From NCBI GenBank assembly GCA_964344935.1, contig CAYFPL010000002.1, positions 186,001 through 250,000 on the forward strand: a stretch of DNA of 64,000 bases, in the 5' to 3' direction. The notes under the pieces were generated by a model that worked only from the letters and a program-made list of their open reading frames with translations, searched no databases and had not been told where the DNA came from. The translations under genes were made by a program, and so were the position numbers. This stretch comes from GCA-2731375 sp964344935. Lineage in GTDB: Bacteria; Pseudomonadota; Alphaproteobacteria; GCA-2731375. How positions within the stretch are numbered: position 1 is the stretch's first letter; each line of letters starts with the position of its first letter. Of this stretch, positions 45,334-53,565 are shown piece after piece.

Positions 45334-46517
45334 CACAACGTCTCCTCGGAACCCATAATCAGGCTGCTTACCGGTGTCACCATGGGCCCGGCGATGTTCA
45401 TGGCCAGCTTGGCGCCCGCCACCTGGTTGCAGCTTTCACCGCGAATCTGGCGCACGGCCTCCAACTGCAACCCCAGGCCATGCATGTAGCATTCCGCCAG
45501 GTTGCCGCCCGATGTGTTCAGAGGCACTTTGCCAGACGGCGCCGAAAGGTTCTCCAAAGTGAAGAACTCGTTGCATTCCTCGGGTGCGCAGAAGCCGTGT
45601 TCGACGATCGCCATCATCACGCCTGTGGTAAAATTTTCGTAGCTTTGCAGCACGTCGATATCATCCGGTTTGACGCCCGCCGTCTCGTACAGGCGCGGCG
45701 CCACCGTGGCGAAAGACGATGAAGGAAAGTTCGAAGCATTCATCACCGGCGCGCCGCAGCGGTGATCGGAGCCTTGTTCGGCGCCCAGGATATAGGCCGG
45801 TTTCTGCCGCAAATCCTTGGCCCGTTCGGCGGCAACAATGATCATCGCCGCGGCGCCGTCGTTTTCCTGACAGCAGTCATAGAGCCGGTTGATCGGCTCG
45901 ACGATCCAGCGGCTGTTGTCATAGGTCTCTTCATCCAGGGGGCGTCCGTTCATCACGGCCCGGGGATTGTTCTGGGCATGCTTGTACGAGGCCATAGCGA
46001 TGGCACGCAGCACATCGTTTTTGACGCCGTGTTCATGCATGAAGCGGGTCGCCCGCATGCCATACTTCTGCGCCGGCGACATGATCCCATAGGGCGCCAG
46101 ATAGGCAGCATCGCCCGAAACCGTTGGGTCCGGTGCGCCCTGGCCAAAGCGGCGAAACTGACCCTGCGCCAAAGCCCGGAACACCACGACGCAGTCCGCA
46201 TAGCCACAGGCCACGGCTGCCGCGCCATTGGCAACTGCCGCCGCGACGCCACCGCCACCGCCGCCGAACTGCATATTGGAAAACCGAAGATCCGGAATAC
46301 CCAGCGCAGCGGCGATCCGGGAAGGATCGCTGCGGTCATTGGAATAAGAGGCGAAACCGTCGATCTCCTTTGGATCGATGCCCGCATCCTCGGCTGCCCG
46401 CAGAATGGCCTGCAGAGCCAGCTTGAACTCTGCGTCCGGCGATTGGCCGTGCTTGTAATAGGTGGTTTCGCCAATCCCTACGGCGGCCACCTTGCCCCTG
46501 ATACTGCGCTCACTCAT
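45333..46517 (-). CDS. Thiolase-like (SCP2/DitF-type) protein lacking both thiolase cysteines
   Basis: 394 residues of thiolase fold. The nucleophile Cys that normally follows an Asn-x-x-C pattern is replaced by a six-Gly run (residues 85-90 in NMQFGGGGGG), and the second active-site Cys near the C-terminus is also missing (LAMNIAGPMVTP). A His remains in NTSGGNLAECYMHGLG. This profile belongs to thiolase-like proteins that act as aldolases with a DUF35 partner rather than as acetyltransferases. The start is ATG 46517; an AT-rich gap with a dyad separates it from the divergent RidA-like gene. Confidence 0.87.
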   Translation of the reverse strand: MSERSIRGKVAAVGIGETTYYKHGQSPDAEFKLALQAILRAAEDAGIDPKEIDGFASYSNDRSDPSRIAAALGIPDLRFSNMQFGGGGGGVAAAVANGAAAVACGYADCVVVFRALAQGQFRRFGQGAPDPTVSGDAAYLAPYGIMSPAQKYGMRATRFMHEHGVKNDVLRAIAMASYKHAQNNPRAVMNGRPLDEETYDNSRWIVEPINRLYDCCQENDGAAAMIIVAAERAKDLRQKPAYILGAEQGSDHRCGAPVMNASNFPSSSFATVAPRLYETAGVKPDDIDVLQSYENFTTGVMMAIVEHGFCAPEECNEFFTLENLSAPSGKVPLNTSGGNLAECYMHGLGLQLEAVRQIRGESCNQVAGAKLAMNIAGPMVTPVSSLIMGSEETL

Positions 46518-46564
46518 AACCCTGCCCCATACTCCCCTTTGCTCGATGACGGTCTTCTTTGTTC

Positions 46565-46586
46565 TTTTCTAACACTTATTAGAAAA
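46565..46586. promoter_or_regulatory. 22-bp dyad between the divergent thiolase-like and RidA-like genes
   Basis: Perfect 8-bp arms TTTTCTAA (46565-46572) and TTAGAAAA (46579-46586) with a CACTTA spacer, in the only AT-rich part of the region. It lies 48 bases from the start of the minus-strand gene and 85 bases from the plus-strand start, suitable for shared repression. Regulator not in the window. An alternative is a short terminator, but it precedes both starts. Confidence 0.5.
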
Positions 46587-46670
46587 TTTTCGCGAGTCTG
46601 AATTGCGATGAATCGATTTTGGTGAGCCGATAGAATGGCCAGACGAACTTGACAGGTGAGGATGTGACCA

Positions 46671-47429
46671 ATGGCGGAAACGGCGATATTTGAACCAGGT
46701 GGCTATCGTTATGTGCGGGGCCCCTTTCAGTACTCCGGCGGCGTGGCGACGCAACCCGGCTTCGCCATAGAGAGGGTACGGTTTCATTCGCCCCGACCCA
46801 TCGAACAGGGATTTAGCGACATTGAAGCCTATTTGACGGCCCGGGGCCGGCCGTTCACATCGTTCTGCGCCTGCGAATTGCGCTCGCCGGAACCCTTCGA
46901 CGATGCCGGCTTCATCGCCTTCAACCGGGTTTATGTAGGTACTCTGGAACGCTGGGGTATCTTCAAGGACGATGAGAACCCGGTTGCCCGCTCAAACGTC
47001 TGCCCGGATATCGACCCGCCGTCCGAACCTGTATTCGAGGCCTTCAGCTTCACGGTGCCTGATCCGGAACCGGCGGGCGAAGCCAAAAGCTTTGTCATCG
47101 CCGGCTCCGGCGAAGCCACGGAAGCACCAGGCGATTATGCCGATCGTATCGTCCGCTTGGGCGAAACCAGCGCCGAGGCGATGACCGAAAAGGCACTGCA
47201 TGTGCTAGGCGCCATGGAAACTCGGATGGGCGCCCTGGGCCTGGGCTGGGCCGATGCCACGACCACTCAAGTCTATACCGTGCAAGACCTCTATCCCTTC
47301 CTCGCCTCGGAAATCGTCGGCCGGGGCGCCAGCAAGGCTGGCCTTACCTGGTATTACGCCCGGCCGCCGGTGGTCGGCCTGGAATACGAGATGGACGTCC
47401 GCGGCGTCCCCGTCGAACGGGTGATCTAG
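46671..47429 (+). CDS. CnbZ-like double RidA (YjgF) deaminase
   Basis: 252 residues made of two YjgF/RidA-type halves. The N-terminal half starts GGYRYVRGPFQYSGGVATQP and has FCACELRSPEPF; the C-terminal half has LGAMETRMGALGLGWADATTTQVYTV. The sequence matches my recollection of proteins named 2-amino-5-chloromuconate deaminase (CnbZ), which removes the amino group from an aminomuconate after ring cleavage. No chlorinated-aromatic genes are here, so the substrate may be a plain 2-aminomuconate or enamine. Its last four bases overlap the end of the convergent racemase-family gene. Confidence 0.75.
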   Translation: MAETAIFEPGGYRYVRGPFQYSGGVATQPGFAIERVRFHSPRPIEQGFSDIEAYLTARGRPFTSFCACELRSPEPFDDAGFIAFNRVYVGTLERWGIFKDDENPVARSNVCPDIDPPSEPVFEAFSFTVPDPEPAGEAKSFVIAGSGEATEAPGDYADRIVRLGETSAEAMTEKALHVLGAMETRMGALGLGWADATTTQVYTVQDLYPFLASEIVGRGASKAGLTWYYARPPVVGLEYEMDVRGVPVERVI

Positions 47430-48175
47430 GAGCTCACTTCGAACAGCCGGCCGTAACCTAATTTGCTGTTGGGTTGGCCTGCGAGGCGGGCCATGTGCCA
47501 GGCCAGGGCTTGGTTCGAAGTGATGACAGGCTTTTCCAGCCGCGATTCAGCTTCGGCGATAATGTCCAGGGTGCGTAGGTTGGTACAGGCAACGAAGACA
47601 CCGTCGCAAGCCGCGCTTTGGCCTACCTCGATGACCGCCTCCAGCACGGAAGCCGGTGTGATGCGGGCGACCAGGGCTTCCTCGCTCTGCTCAAAGGAGC
47701 CGAAGGTGGTGATCTCAATGCCGACATCTTCCAGACGCTGTCGCATCGCCAATGAGACTTCGAGAATATAGGGTGTCAGGAAACCAAGGCGGCGGATGCC
47801 AAGCGCAGCCAGCGCGGCCTTGACCGCCGTCAAGGGGTTGGTCACCGCCGCGCCGGGGCGGACGGATTGAACCAGTTCCGCAACCCTGTCTTCGCCGATC
47901 ACCGTGGCGCCAGAGGTGCAGGCATAGCCGATCACATCCAGCTTGGCGCCGCCGGGAAATAGACTAGCGGCGGTTGGAATGTCCTCGGCCATGCGGGCCA
48001 GGGTTTGCGGCGTCACGTCCAGGCCGCTAGGGACACGCGTATGGTACAGGCTGAAGCGTTCGGGCGGCATCAACTGGCGGAATTCCTGTTCGATGGTCTC
48101 GTCCGCCTGCAGAACGATAAGGCCCAAGGCACAAGCGTCGCCCCATCCTTGTCCCGTTTCGAATGACAAAGCCAT
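47426..48175 (-). CDS. Asp/Glu racemase family protein (maleate isomerase/arylmalonate decarboxylase-like)
   Basis: 249 residues with the two catalytic cysteines of the family: Cys86 in GYACTSG and Cys197 in VACTNLRTL. Maleate isomerases (NicE, Iso) and the ectoine-associated EutA share this pattern. It is the last gene of a four-gene minus-strand operon; its start is two bases from the M24 stop. Most likely isomerises a cis-diacid or amino acid formed by upstream steps; which one is not determined. Confidence 0.87.
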   Translation of the reverse strand: MALSFETGQGWGDACALGLIVLQADETIEQEFRQLMPPERFSLYHTRVPSGLDVTPQTLARMAEDIPTAASLFPGGAKLDVIGYACTSGATVIGEDRVAELVQSVRPGAAVTNPLTAVKAALAALGIRRLGFLTPYILEVSLAMRQRLEDVGIEITTFGSFEQSEEALVARITPASVLEAVIEVGQSAACDGVFVACTNLRTLDIIAEAESRLEKPVITSNQALAWHMARLAGQPNSKLGYGRLFEVSS

Positions 48176-48177
48176 GG

Positions 48178-49326
48178 CTAGGCGATCACCGGCAGTTCGG
48201 GGGGAGCGCGGCGGCTCAATAACTGTGGCGGGCCGTCGCGAATGACGATGTTCTCTTCGTGCACCATGACCTTGCCATTTCCATAGGCCACTCCCGGCTC
48301 CAACGTCATGACCATGCCCGGCCGCAATTCCGTTTCATCCCAGGCGGTGTTCGAAGGTCCTTCGGTCAGTTGCATGCCAAGGCCGTGGCCCAACCGGCCC
48401 ACATCGCCTTCGCCACCCATGACGCCGTGCATGGCGCGATAGAGATCGGCGCAGGTTGCGCCAGGCCGGGCCGCCGCCAAACCGGCCTCGGTGGCTTGGT
48501 ATACAGTGTCGTAAGCGCGGTGTGCCTCGTCACCTGCATCGCCAAAAGCGAAGTTACGGTCGAAATCGCAGAAATAGCCGTCGTAGGTACAGCCCGTATC
48601 CAGTATCAGCACATCACCGGACCTTATTTCCCGGCCCAATGGGGGCGAGATGATATCCCCATATCCCCCTTCACCCGCACCGCCTACCAAGTACGATACA
48701 TCGTCAACACCCTGGTTCAGGCATTCGATCTTGAAACGGCGAAAGGCCTCCACATCGCTTTGTCCGACCGCGAACAGTTCAGGCGCCCTATCGAAAGCGT
48801 CACTGACGCAGGTACAGGCAAAGGCGATCTTATCGATCTCCCGCTCCGACTTGATCATTCTCAGGTTTGCTATGATGGGCGAAGCGTCCTTGAACTCGGT
48901 GCCATCGAGGCGTCGTCTTAGGCGGTTGAAATCGTTCAGAGGCATGCGCAGGGATGATTCCCGGCCCATGGGCAAACCGATGCACCGCCCCTGTTCTGCA
49001 AGCGTTTGTGCCAACAATGAGACACCGTCGTCGTCGGCGTGAGGCGAGGACCAGGTGCGGATCTCCTCCACCCATGTGCGGGCCATGGCCTGGGCCCCGA
49101 TCGCGGGGATGACGGCGATTGGCTTGCCCGATTTGGGCAGCACCAGAAACCAGGGCCGGGTCGGGCTTTGAAAAAACTGCGTCAGAAAGCCAGAGAAGTA
49201 GCGGATCTCCACCTCGCCGGTCAGCAACACGGCATCCAGCCTTTCCACCGCCATGGCCGCCTGGGCCCGTTCCAGTCGGGCGGCGAATTCACTTTCTGGG
49301 AAACCGCGCGGGGGCCGGGACGTCAT
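48178..49326 (-). CDS. M24-family metallohydrolase (Xaa-Pro peptidase / creatinase / ectoine hydrolase fold)
   Basis: 382 residues: N-terminal creatinase-type domain (about 1-165) and a C-terminal pita-bread domain. All five dinuclear metal ligands appear: Asp243 (LDTG), Asp254 (DFDRN), His314 (GHGLGMQL), Glu343 (LEPG) and Glu358 (HEEN). The family includes prolidases, creatinase and ectoine hydrolase (DoeA/EutD). Because its neighbours are an amino-acid lyase and a racemase-family isomerase, C-N bond hydrolysis of a small compound is more likely than peptide cleavage. The ATG overlaps the TGA of the lyase gene (ATGA). Confidence 0.88.
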   Translation of the reverse strand: MTSRPPRGFPESEFAARLERAQAAMAVERLDAVLLTGEVEIRYFSGFLTQFFQSPTRPWFLVLPKSGKPIAVIPAIGAQAMARTWVEEIRTWSSPHADDDGVSLLAQTLAEQGRCIGLPMGRESSLRMPLNDFNRLRRRLDGTEFKDASPIIANLRMIKSEREIDKIAFACTCVSDAFDRAPELFAVGQSDVEAFRRFKIECLNQGVDDVSYLVGGAGEGGYGDIISPPLGREIRSGDVLILDTGCTYDGYFCDFDRNFAFGDAGDEAHRAYDTVYQATEAGLAAARPGATCADLYRAMHGVMGGEGDVGRLGHGLGMQLTEGPSNTAWDETELRPGMVMTLEPGVAYGNGKVMVHEENIVIRDGPPQLLSRRAPPELPVIA

Positions 49327-50462
49327 GGCCCATCCAACAGGGCCTGATAAATTTCCGGGTCCGTGGCGCCCTCGCTGCCGATCACCAGAACCCGTGAGTC
49401 CTCGTCCAGGCCGAACGCCGCGCGCAGGTCATCTTGGGCTGCGGCGGCGATTAAGGTCACAAGCCCCGGTGTGGCGCATTCGCCGCCCTCGATGGCGCCG
49501 CCACCGAATTCGCCATTCGCCAGCGCCCGCATGGTGGGTGCGACATAATCATCCCCCACCGTGACGAAGTGGTCCGCGCAGCGGCGCAGGATTTCCCAAG
49601 CCAGAGGCGAGGCTTCACCGCAAGATAGGCCCGCCATCAAGGTTTCTTCCGAAATGGTCACCGTTTGCATTGTTCCCGCCCGCGCGGTAGCCAGGATACA
49701 GGGCGCGCGGTCGGCCTCGACCATGATGAAGCGGGGCCGTTTTTCGCCCAGGGCGAGCCACAGCCGTGCGGTGATGGCGGCGGCCATGCCGCCGACGCCC
49801 GCCTGAAGGATCACGTGGCTTGGCGGTGTGTCGAGCTGGTCCAAGATTTCCGATGCCATGACGCCATAGCCGGCCATAACGTCGCGGGGGATCAAGTCAT
49901 AGCCGGGATAGGAGGTATCGGAGACCACATGCCAGCCACGCTCTGCCGACTCCCGGGCACAGACGCGGACGGAATCATCATAGTCGCCAGCCGTACGCAC
50001 GACTTCCGCTCCCAGCGCCTCCATGGCCTGCTGCCGGCCGACGCTGACATCACGATGGATGTAAATGCGAGCCCGGCAGCCCGCCCTTTGCGCGCCCCAG
50101 GCGACCGAGCGGCCGTGGTTGCCGTCCGTTGCCGACGTCACCGTCAGGTCAGTGGTGCCCTGGTCGGCGACAAGGCGCATCACCGCATAGGCTCCGCCCA
50201 ACGCCTTGAAACTGCCCAGTCCGAAGCGTCCGCTTTCGTCCTTGTAATGGACCGAATAGATGCCTAGGGCCGCCGCCAGTTTGTCCAGGGAACGAAGGGG
50301 CGTCGCCTCATAGCCGGGCCAACCACTGATCTCGTCGTACGCGGCCTGAAAACGGGTGTCAGAAAAAACCTCCAGCAACTCCGATGGATATGTTCCAGCC
50401 TCGCTCTGCCATGCCACATGGTCGGTCAGCGCAGGCGGGGTGGGGTAAATCCGATCCAGCAT
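49323..50462 (-). CDS. Diaminopropionate ammonia-lyase-like PLP enzyme
   Basis: 379 residues of fold-type II PLP enzyme. The lysine for the internal aldimine is Lys86 in RFGLGSFKALGGAYA. Asp114 (TDGNHGRS) and Asp183 (DTSYPGYD) correspond by motif to the two catalytic aspartates of E. coli 2,3-diaminopropionate ammonia-lyase; the phosphate loop is LQAGVGGMAAA. It would split a diamino acid, normally 2,3-diaminopropionate, into pyruvate and ammonia. Second gene of the operon, seven bases after the Rieske stop. Confidence 0.9.
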   Translation of the reverse strand: MLDRIYPTPPALTDHVAWQSEAGTYPSELLEVFSDTRFQAAYDEISGWPGYEATPLRSLDKLAAALGIYSVHYKDESGRFGLGSFKALGGAYAVMRLVADQGTTDLTVTSATDGNHGRSVAWGAQRAGCRARIYIHRDVSVGRQQAMEALGAEVVRTAGDYDDSVRVCARESAERGWHVVSDTSYPGYDLIPRDVMAGYGVMASEILDQLDTPPSHVILQAGVGGMAAAITARLWLALGEKRPRFIMVEADRAPCILATARAGTMQTVTISEETLMAGLSCGEASPLAWEILRRCADHFVTVGDDYVAPTMRALANGEFGGGAIEGGECATPGLVTLIAAAAQDDLRAAFGLDEDSRVLVIGSEGATDPEIYQALLDGP

Positions 50463-50468
50463 CCTCGG

Positions 50469-51764
50469 CTAACCGATGCGGCCCAGGGGATCGTCGAAGC
50501 GCTCCAGCATGACTTCGTCCATATTCAGATTGTTGCCGGCGATCCAACTGCCGGGGCGGACGCGGTAGTTCTCATGCTGCCAAGGTGCGGCAGGTTCCTT
50601 GCCGGCATCAACCAAATCCCGCGCCTGCTCCATCATCATGCGCCGGAAGCGGACCACGGCGGCGTCAGTGGCGGTCAAGGTCTCCAAAGTGCGGTCGGTG
50701 ATCTTGCCTTGGCTTTCCTGGATCATCAGGTCCTGTTCTGCCAGGCCCTTGACGCCGGTGTAACTGACATTCCGCTGGTCGGCCCGGTCGATCAGGTAGT
50801 CGTTGCCGCGGTTGCGCAGGGGCATATAGTCCGCCCCCGTATTGGCGATGATGCCGTGTCCCTGCTCCAGCTTCTCCCTCTCGGCGCCTTCGATGGGGCG
50901 GTCCGGGTTCCAGCCATAGCAATACATCCAACAGCTTTCATCGGTGATCGGCACCAGTGTGAAACCAAAATAGGTCTCGCCTGGGAACGTCGAAGGGCCG
51001 GTTCCATGAGATGGTAAAGTGAATTGGGTGATGCGCCAGTAATTCTCGCCCTTGTCCCCGGCCCGCTGGCCGCCAACCACGAAACCGAGGTCGTGGGAAA
51101 GAATGGTGAATTTGGGCATGGGGTCGCGGCGTATCCAGCGCAGCCGGCGGACATCGGCCGGGGCGTCTGGATTTTCATCCGAGGCGACGCTAGGCGCCGG
51201 CATATGCAGGAAGGAAAAATGCGACGTGTCCAGATCGCCCTCCATGACCTGGGCCCAATTGCAATCCACATACTGCTTGGTGACATAGCGGTGGGCATCT
51301 TCCAGGACACAGAATTCCAAATGCGGCAGATCGGGTAGTTTTTCCGCCGGCGGACCCATATAGGCCCAAACGATTTCGCCCCATTCCCGGGTGGGATATG
51401 ACTTCGCTCGGATCGTCTCGTGATGGCGGGCGCCCGGCGGGATATTGGGAAGATCGACGGCTTTGCCTTCCACATCGAATTTCCAGCCGTGATAGACGCA
51501 GCGCAGGCCGCATTCCTCGTTGCGGCCAAAGAACAGATTGGCGCCGCGATGGGGGCAGCGAGCATCCAACAGGCCCAGGCGACCCTCGGTATCGCGGAAG
51601 GCCACGAGTTCTTCGCCCATGACCCGCACTCGCAACGGTGCGCCGTCAGGTTCCGGCAGCTCCTCGACCAGCGCCACGGGCTGCCAAAAGCGACGGAAAT
51701 ACTGCCCCATGGGCCTGTCCGCCCCGGTCTGGGTCAATAGATTATTCTCTTCCCGCGTCAGCAT
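50469..51764 (-). CDS. Rieske non-heme iron oxygenase alpha subunit
   Basis: 431 residues of the phthalate-4,5-dioxygenase-like group. The Rieske cluster is CPHRGANL (Cys70, His72) and CVYHGW (Cys89, His92). The mononuclear iron ligands are His182 and His187 in GDLDTSHFSFLH, with the bridging Asp179. ATG 51764 is chosen over TTG 51779; GGAGCGGGG lies upstream. First gene of the operon with the lyase, M24 and racemase-family genes. No ferredoxin or reductase component is adjacent, so electrons must come from a partner elsewhere. Possible reactions: O- or N-demethylation, ring hydroxylation. Confidence 0.9.
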   Translation of the reverse strand: MLTREENNLLTQTGADRPMGQYFRRFWQPVALVEELPEPDGAPLRVRVMGEELVAFRDTEGRLGLLDARCPHRGANLFFGRNEECGLRCVYHGWKFDVEGKAVDLPNIPPGARHHETIRAKSYPTREWGEIVWAYMGPPAEKLPDLPHLEFCVLEDAHRYVTKQYVDCNWAQVMEGDLDTSHFSFLHMPAPSVASDENPDAPADVRRLRWIRRDPMPKFTILSHDLGFVVGGQRAGDKGENYWRITQFTLPSHGTGPSTFPGETYFGFTLVPITDESCWMYCYGWNPDRPIEGAEREKLEQGHGIIANTGADYMPLRNRGNDYLIDRADQRNVSYTGVKGLAEQDLMIQESQGKITDRTLETLTATDAAVVRFRRMMMEQARDLVDAGKEPAAPWQHENYRVRPGSWIAGNNLNMDEVMLERFDDPLGRIG

Positions 51765-51849
51765 GGCGCCCCGCTCCAACTACATTGCATCTCGACATTG
51801 TCCGCCGATCGCCGCAAAACTGTCAACGAAAGGCAGCAGAGGAATATTC

Positions 51850-52500
51850 ATGTCCATCCCATCTATCGACGGGCCGCGCCAGGGGTCGGCCAGCGGCAAG
51901 ACGGAGCAGCTTGTCATACTTGTCCACGGCTATGGCGCCGATGGCCAGGACCTGATCGGCCTGGCGCCCTATTTTGCCCGCGTTCTGCCCAACGCGGCTT
52001 TCGTGGCGCCGAACGGGCCGCAGCGGTGTGAAATGTCACCCATGGGTTATCAATGGTTTCCCATCTCGCAGTTCGACCCCAACAGCCGATTAAACGGGGT
52101 GCAGAGTGCCGCGCCGGTGCTGGATCAGTTCATCGATCAGGAATTGGAACGCCATGGCCTGGGCGAGGAGAACCTGCTTCTCGTCGGGTTCAGCCAGGGC
52201 ACTATGATGAGCCTGCATGTCGCCCTGCGCAGACAGCGACAGGTGGCGGGCATACTGGGTTATTCGGGCCTGCTGGCGGGGCCTGAGCTATTGGCGGACG
52301 AAGTCGCGGCGAAACCGCCGATCCTGCTGATCCATGGCGACATGGATGAAATGCTGCCCGTCCAGCACTTGCATGACGCAGTCCAAGCCTTGGGCGCGGC
52401 TGGCCTGAGCGTGGAATTTCACGTCAGCCAAGGCGCCGGCCACACCATCGCCCAGGATGGTCTGGAATTGGGTATGGCATTCTTACAGCGAGTGTTCTGA
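51850..52500 (+). CDS. Phospholipase/carboxylesterase family hydrolase
   Basis: 216-residue cytoplasmic alpha/beta hydrolase of the acyl-protein-thioesterase type. Catalytic Ser115 in VGFSQGTMM, Asp166 in HGDMDEMLP and His198 in GAGHTI. It starts at ATG 51850 (MSIPSIDG), with GAGGAA ahead; frame stays open further upstream but overlaps the Rieske gene. Divergent from the Rieske gene with 85 bases between starts. Substrate could be a short-chain ester or lactone. Confidence 0.88.
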   Translation: MSIPSIDGPRQGSASGKTEQLVILVHGYGADGQDLIGLAPYFARVLPNAAFVAPNGPQRCEMSPMGYQWFPISQFDPNSRLNGVQSAAPVLDQFIDQELERHGLGEENLLLVGFSQGTMMSLHVALRRQRQVAGILGYSGLLAGPELLADEVAAKPPILLIHGDMDEMLPVQHLHDAVQALGAAGLSVEFHVSQGAGHTIAQDGLELGMAFLQRVF

Positions 52501-52503
52501 GAG

Positions 52504-53556
52504 CTAATTCGCAATCTCGCCGGCCGCCCCCTGATCCAGCCATTCGAGGAACCAGCGCGCCATGGGCGAATTCATGATATCGCCTGCGCCAAGACCATAG
52601 TCGCGCGACAGGCCGTCGCTGTTGGCCAGCAGGATCAGGGTGGCGCCGCGCTCAGGGACTTTCAGCCAAAGCGACGAATAGGCGTCCGGCTGCCAGCCAT
52701 AGTGCCAAATCAGCCGCAGGTCATTCGCGGTTTGCACAAACCATCCCATGCCATAGGGAGACACTTCACGGCTCGTCAATTCTGTGGGCGTCGTCATTCT
52801 GTCCCACACGTCCTGGCGGACCAATCCGCCAGGTTTGAAGGCCATATCGATCTGCGCCAGATCCCGGGCCGAGCTGACTAAGCCCGCCGCCGCACTCAAT
52901 GGGTCGGTCAATGGCGGCCGCACCTGCCATTGACCATCGTCGTCCTGGGCATGCGGCGGGGAAAGCTGATCCAGCACATCTGGTGCTTTCTCGTCCGCGA
53001 TCCCGGCAGCGGAGTGTGCCAATGCCAAAGGCTCGATGATCTCGGACCGCATGACATGTTCAAAAGAGGCACCGGGATACAGACACTGGGTTATGTAGTC
53101 GCCCAATACACCGAATAGAAAGCCGTTATAGCTGTACTCCGAACCGGCGGGATGGCGGCTGGTATGAGTGAGCGCCGTTCGCACGGTTACCGAGGGATCG
53201 CCGCAGGATATGCGGTCGAGCAGCGTATAGCCCTCGCGTTTGAATAATTCCTTGATCTCCGGACAACGCTCCCGGTAGCGGCTGGATGCCTCCATAAGCG
53301 GCAAATCCAATTCAGCTTTGCCCTCGGCCACCGCCCGCAACAACAGGGCGGCTGCTAAGGGTTTCGTCAAAGAGGCGATGCGAAACGGTGTTGTGTCCGT
53401 GACCGGTTCGTCCGCGCCAACATCACGAAGGCCAAGGCCGCCTGCCTCGGCGATACGATCATCCAGAACCACCGCATAGGCGATACCGGGCACATTCAAC
53501 CGATCGAACCGCTGCGCCAACAATGCGGCGAACGCGGTCTTCGCCGCTTCAAACAT
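52504..53556 (-). CDS. Class C beta-lactamase-fold serine hydrolase
   Basis: 350 residues with the SxxK motif at Ser62-Lys65 (SLTK), a Tyr-Asn pair at about 141-145 (YSYNG) at the YxN position, and WHYGWQP at the place of the KTG/HxG box. No signal peptide is visible, so it is cytoplasmic and probably an esterase or peptidase rather than an antibiotic-resistance lactamase. It follows the second enoyl-CoA hydratase gene after 9 bases on the same strand. Substrate unknown. Confidence 0.85.
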   Translation of the reverse strand: MFEAAKTAFAALLAQRFDRLNVPGIAYAVVLDDRIAEAGGLGLRDVGADEPVTDTTPFRIASLTKPLAAALLLRAVAEGKAELDLPLMEASSRYRERCPEIKELFKREGYTLLDRISCGDPSVTVRTALTHTSRHPAGSEYSYNGFLFGVLGDYITQCLYPGASFEHVMRSEIIEPLALAHSAAGIADEKAPDVLDQLSPPHAQDDDGQWQVRPPLTDPLSAAAGLVSSARDLAQIDMAFKPGGLVRQDVWDRMTTPTELTSREVSPYGMGWFVQTANDLRLIWHYGWQPDAYSSLWLKVPERGATLILLANSDGLSRDYGLGAGDIMNSPMARWFLEWLDQGAAGEIAN

Positions 53557-53565
53557 GGCGGATGT

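Noticed and set aside
45333..46517. Acetyl-CoA acetyltransferase activity
   Set aside because: Both catalytic cysteines of thiolases are missing, so the standard annotation is not supported.
52504..53556. Antibiotic-resistance beta-lactamase
   Set aside because: No signal peptide and imperfect second and third motifs. The protein is more like a cytoplasmic esterase or peptidase of that fold.
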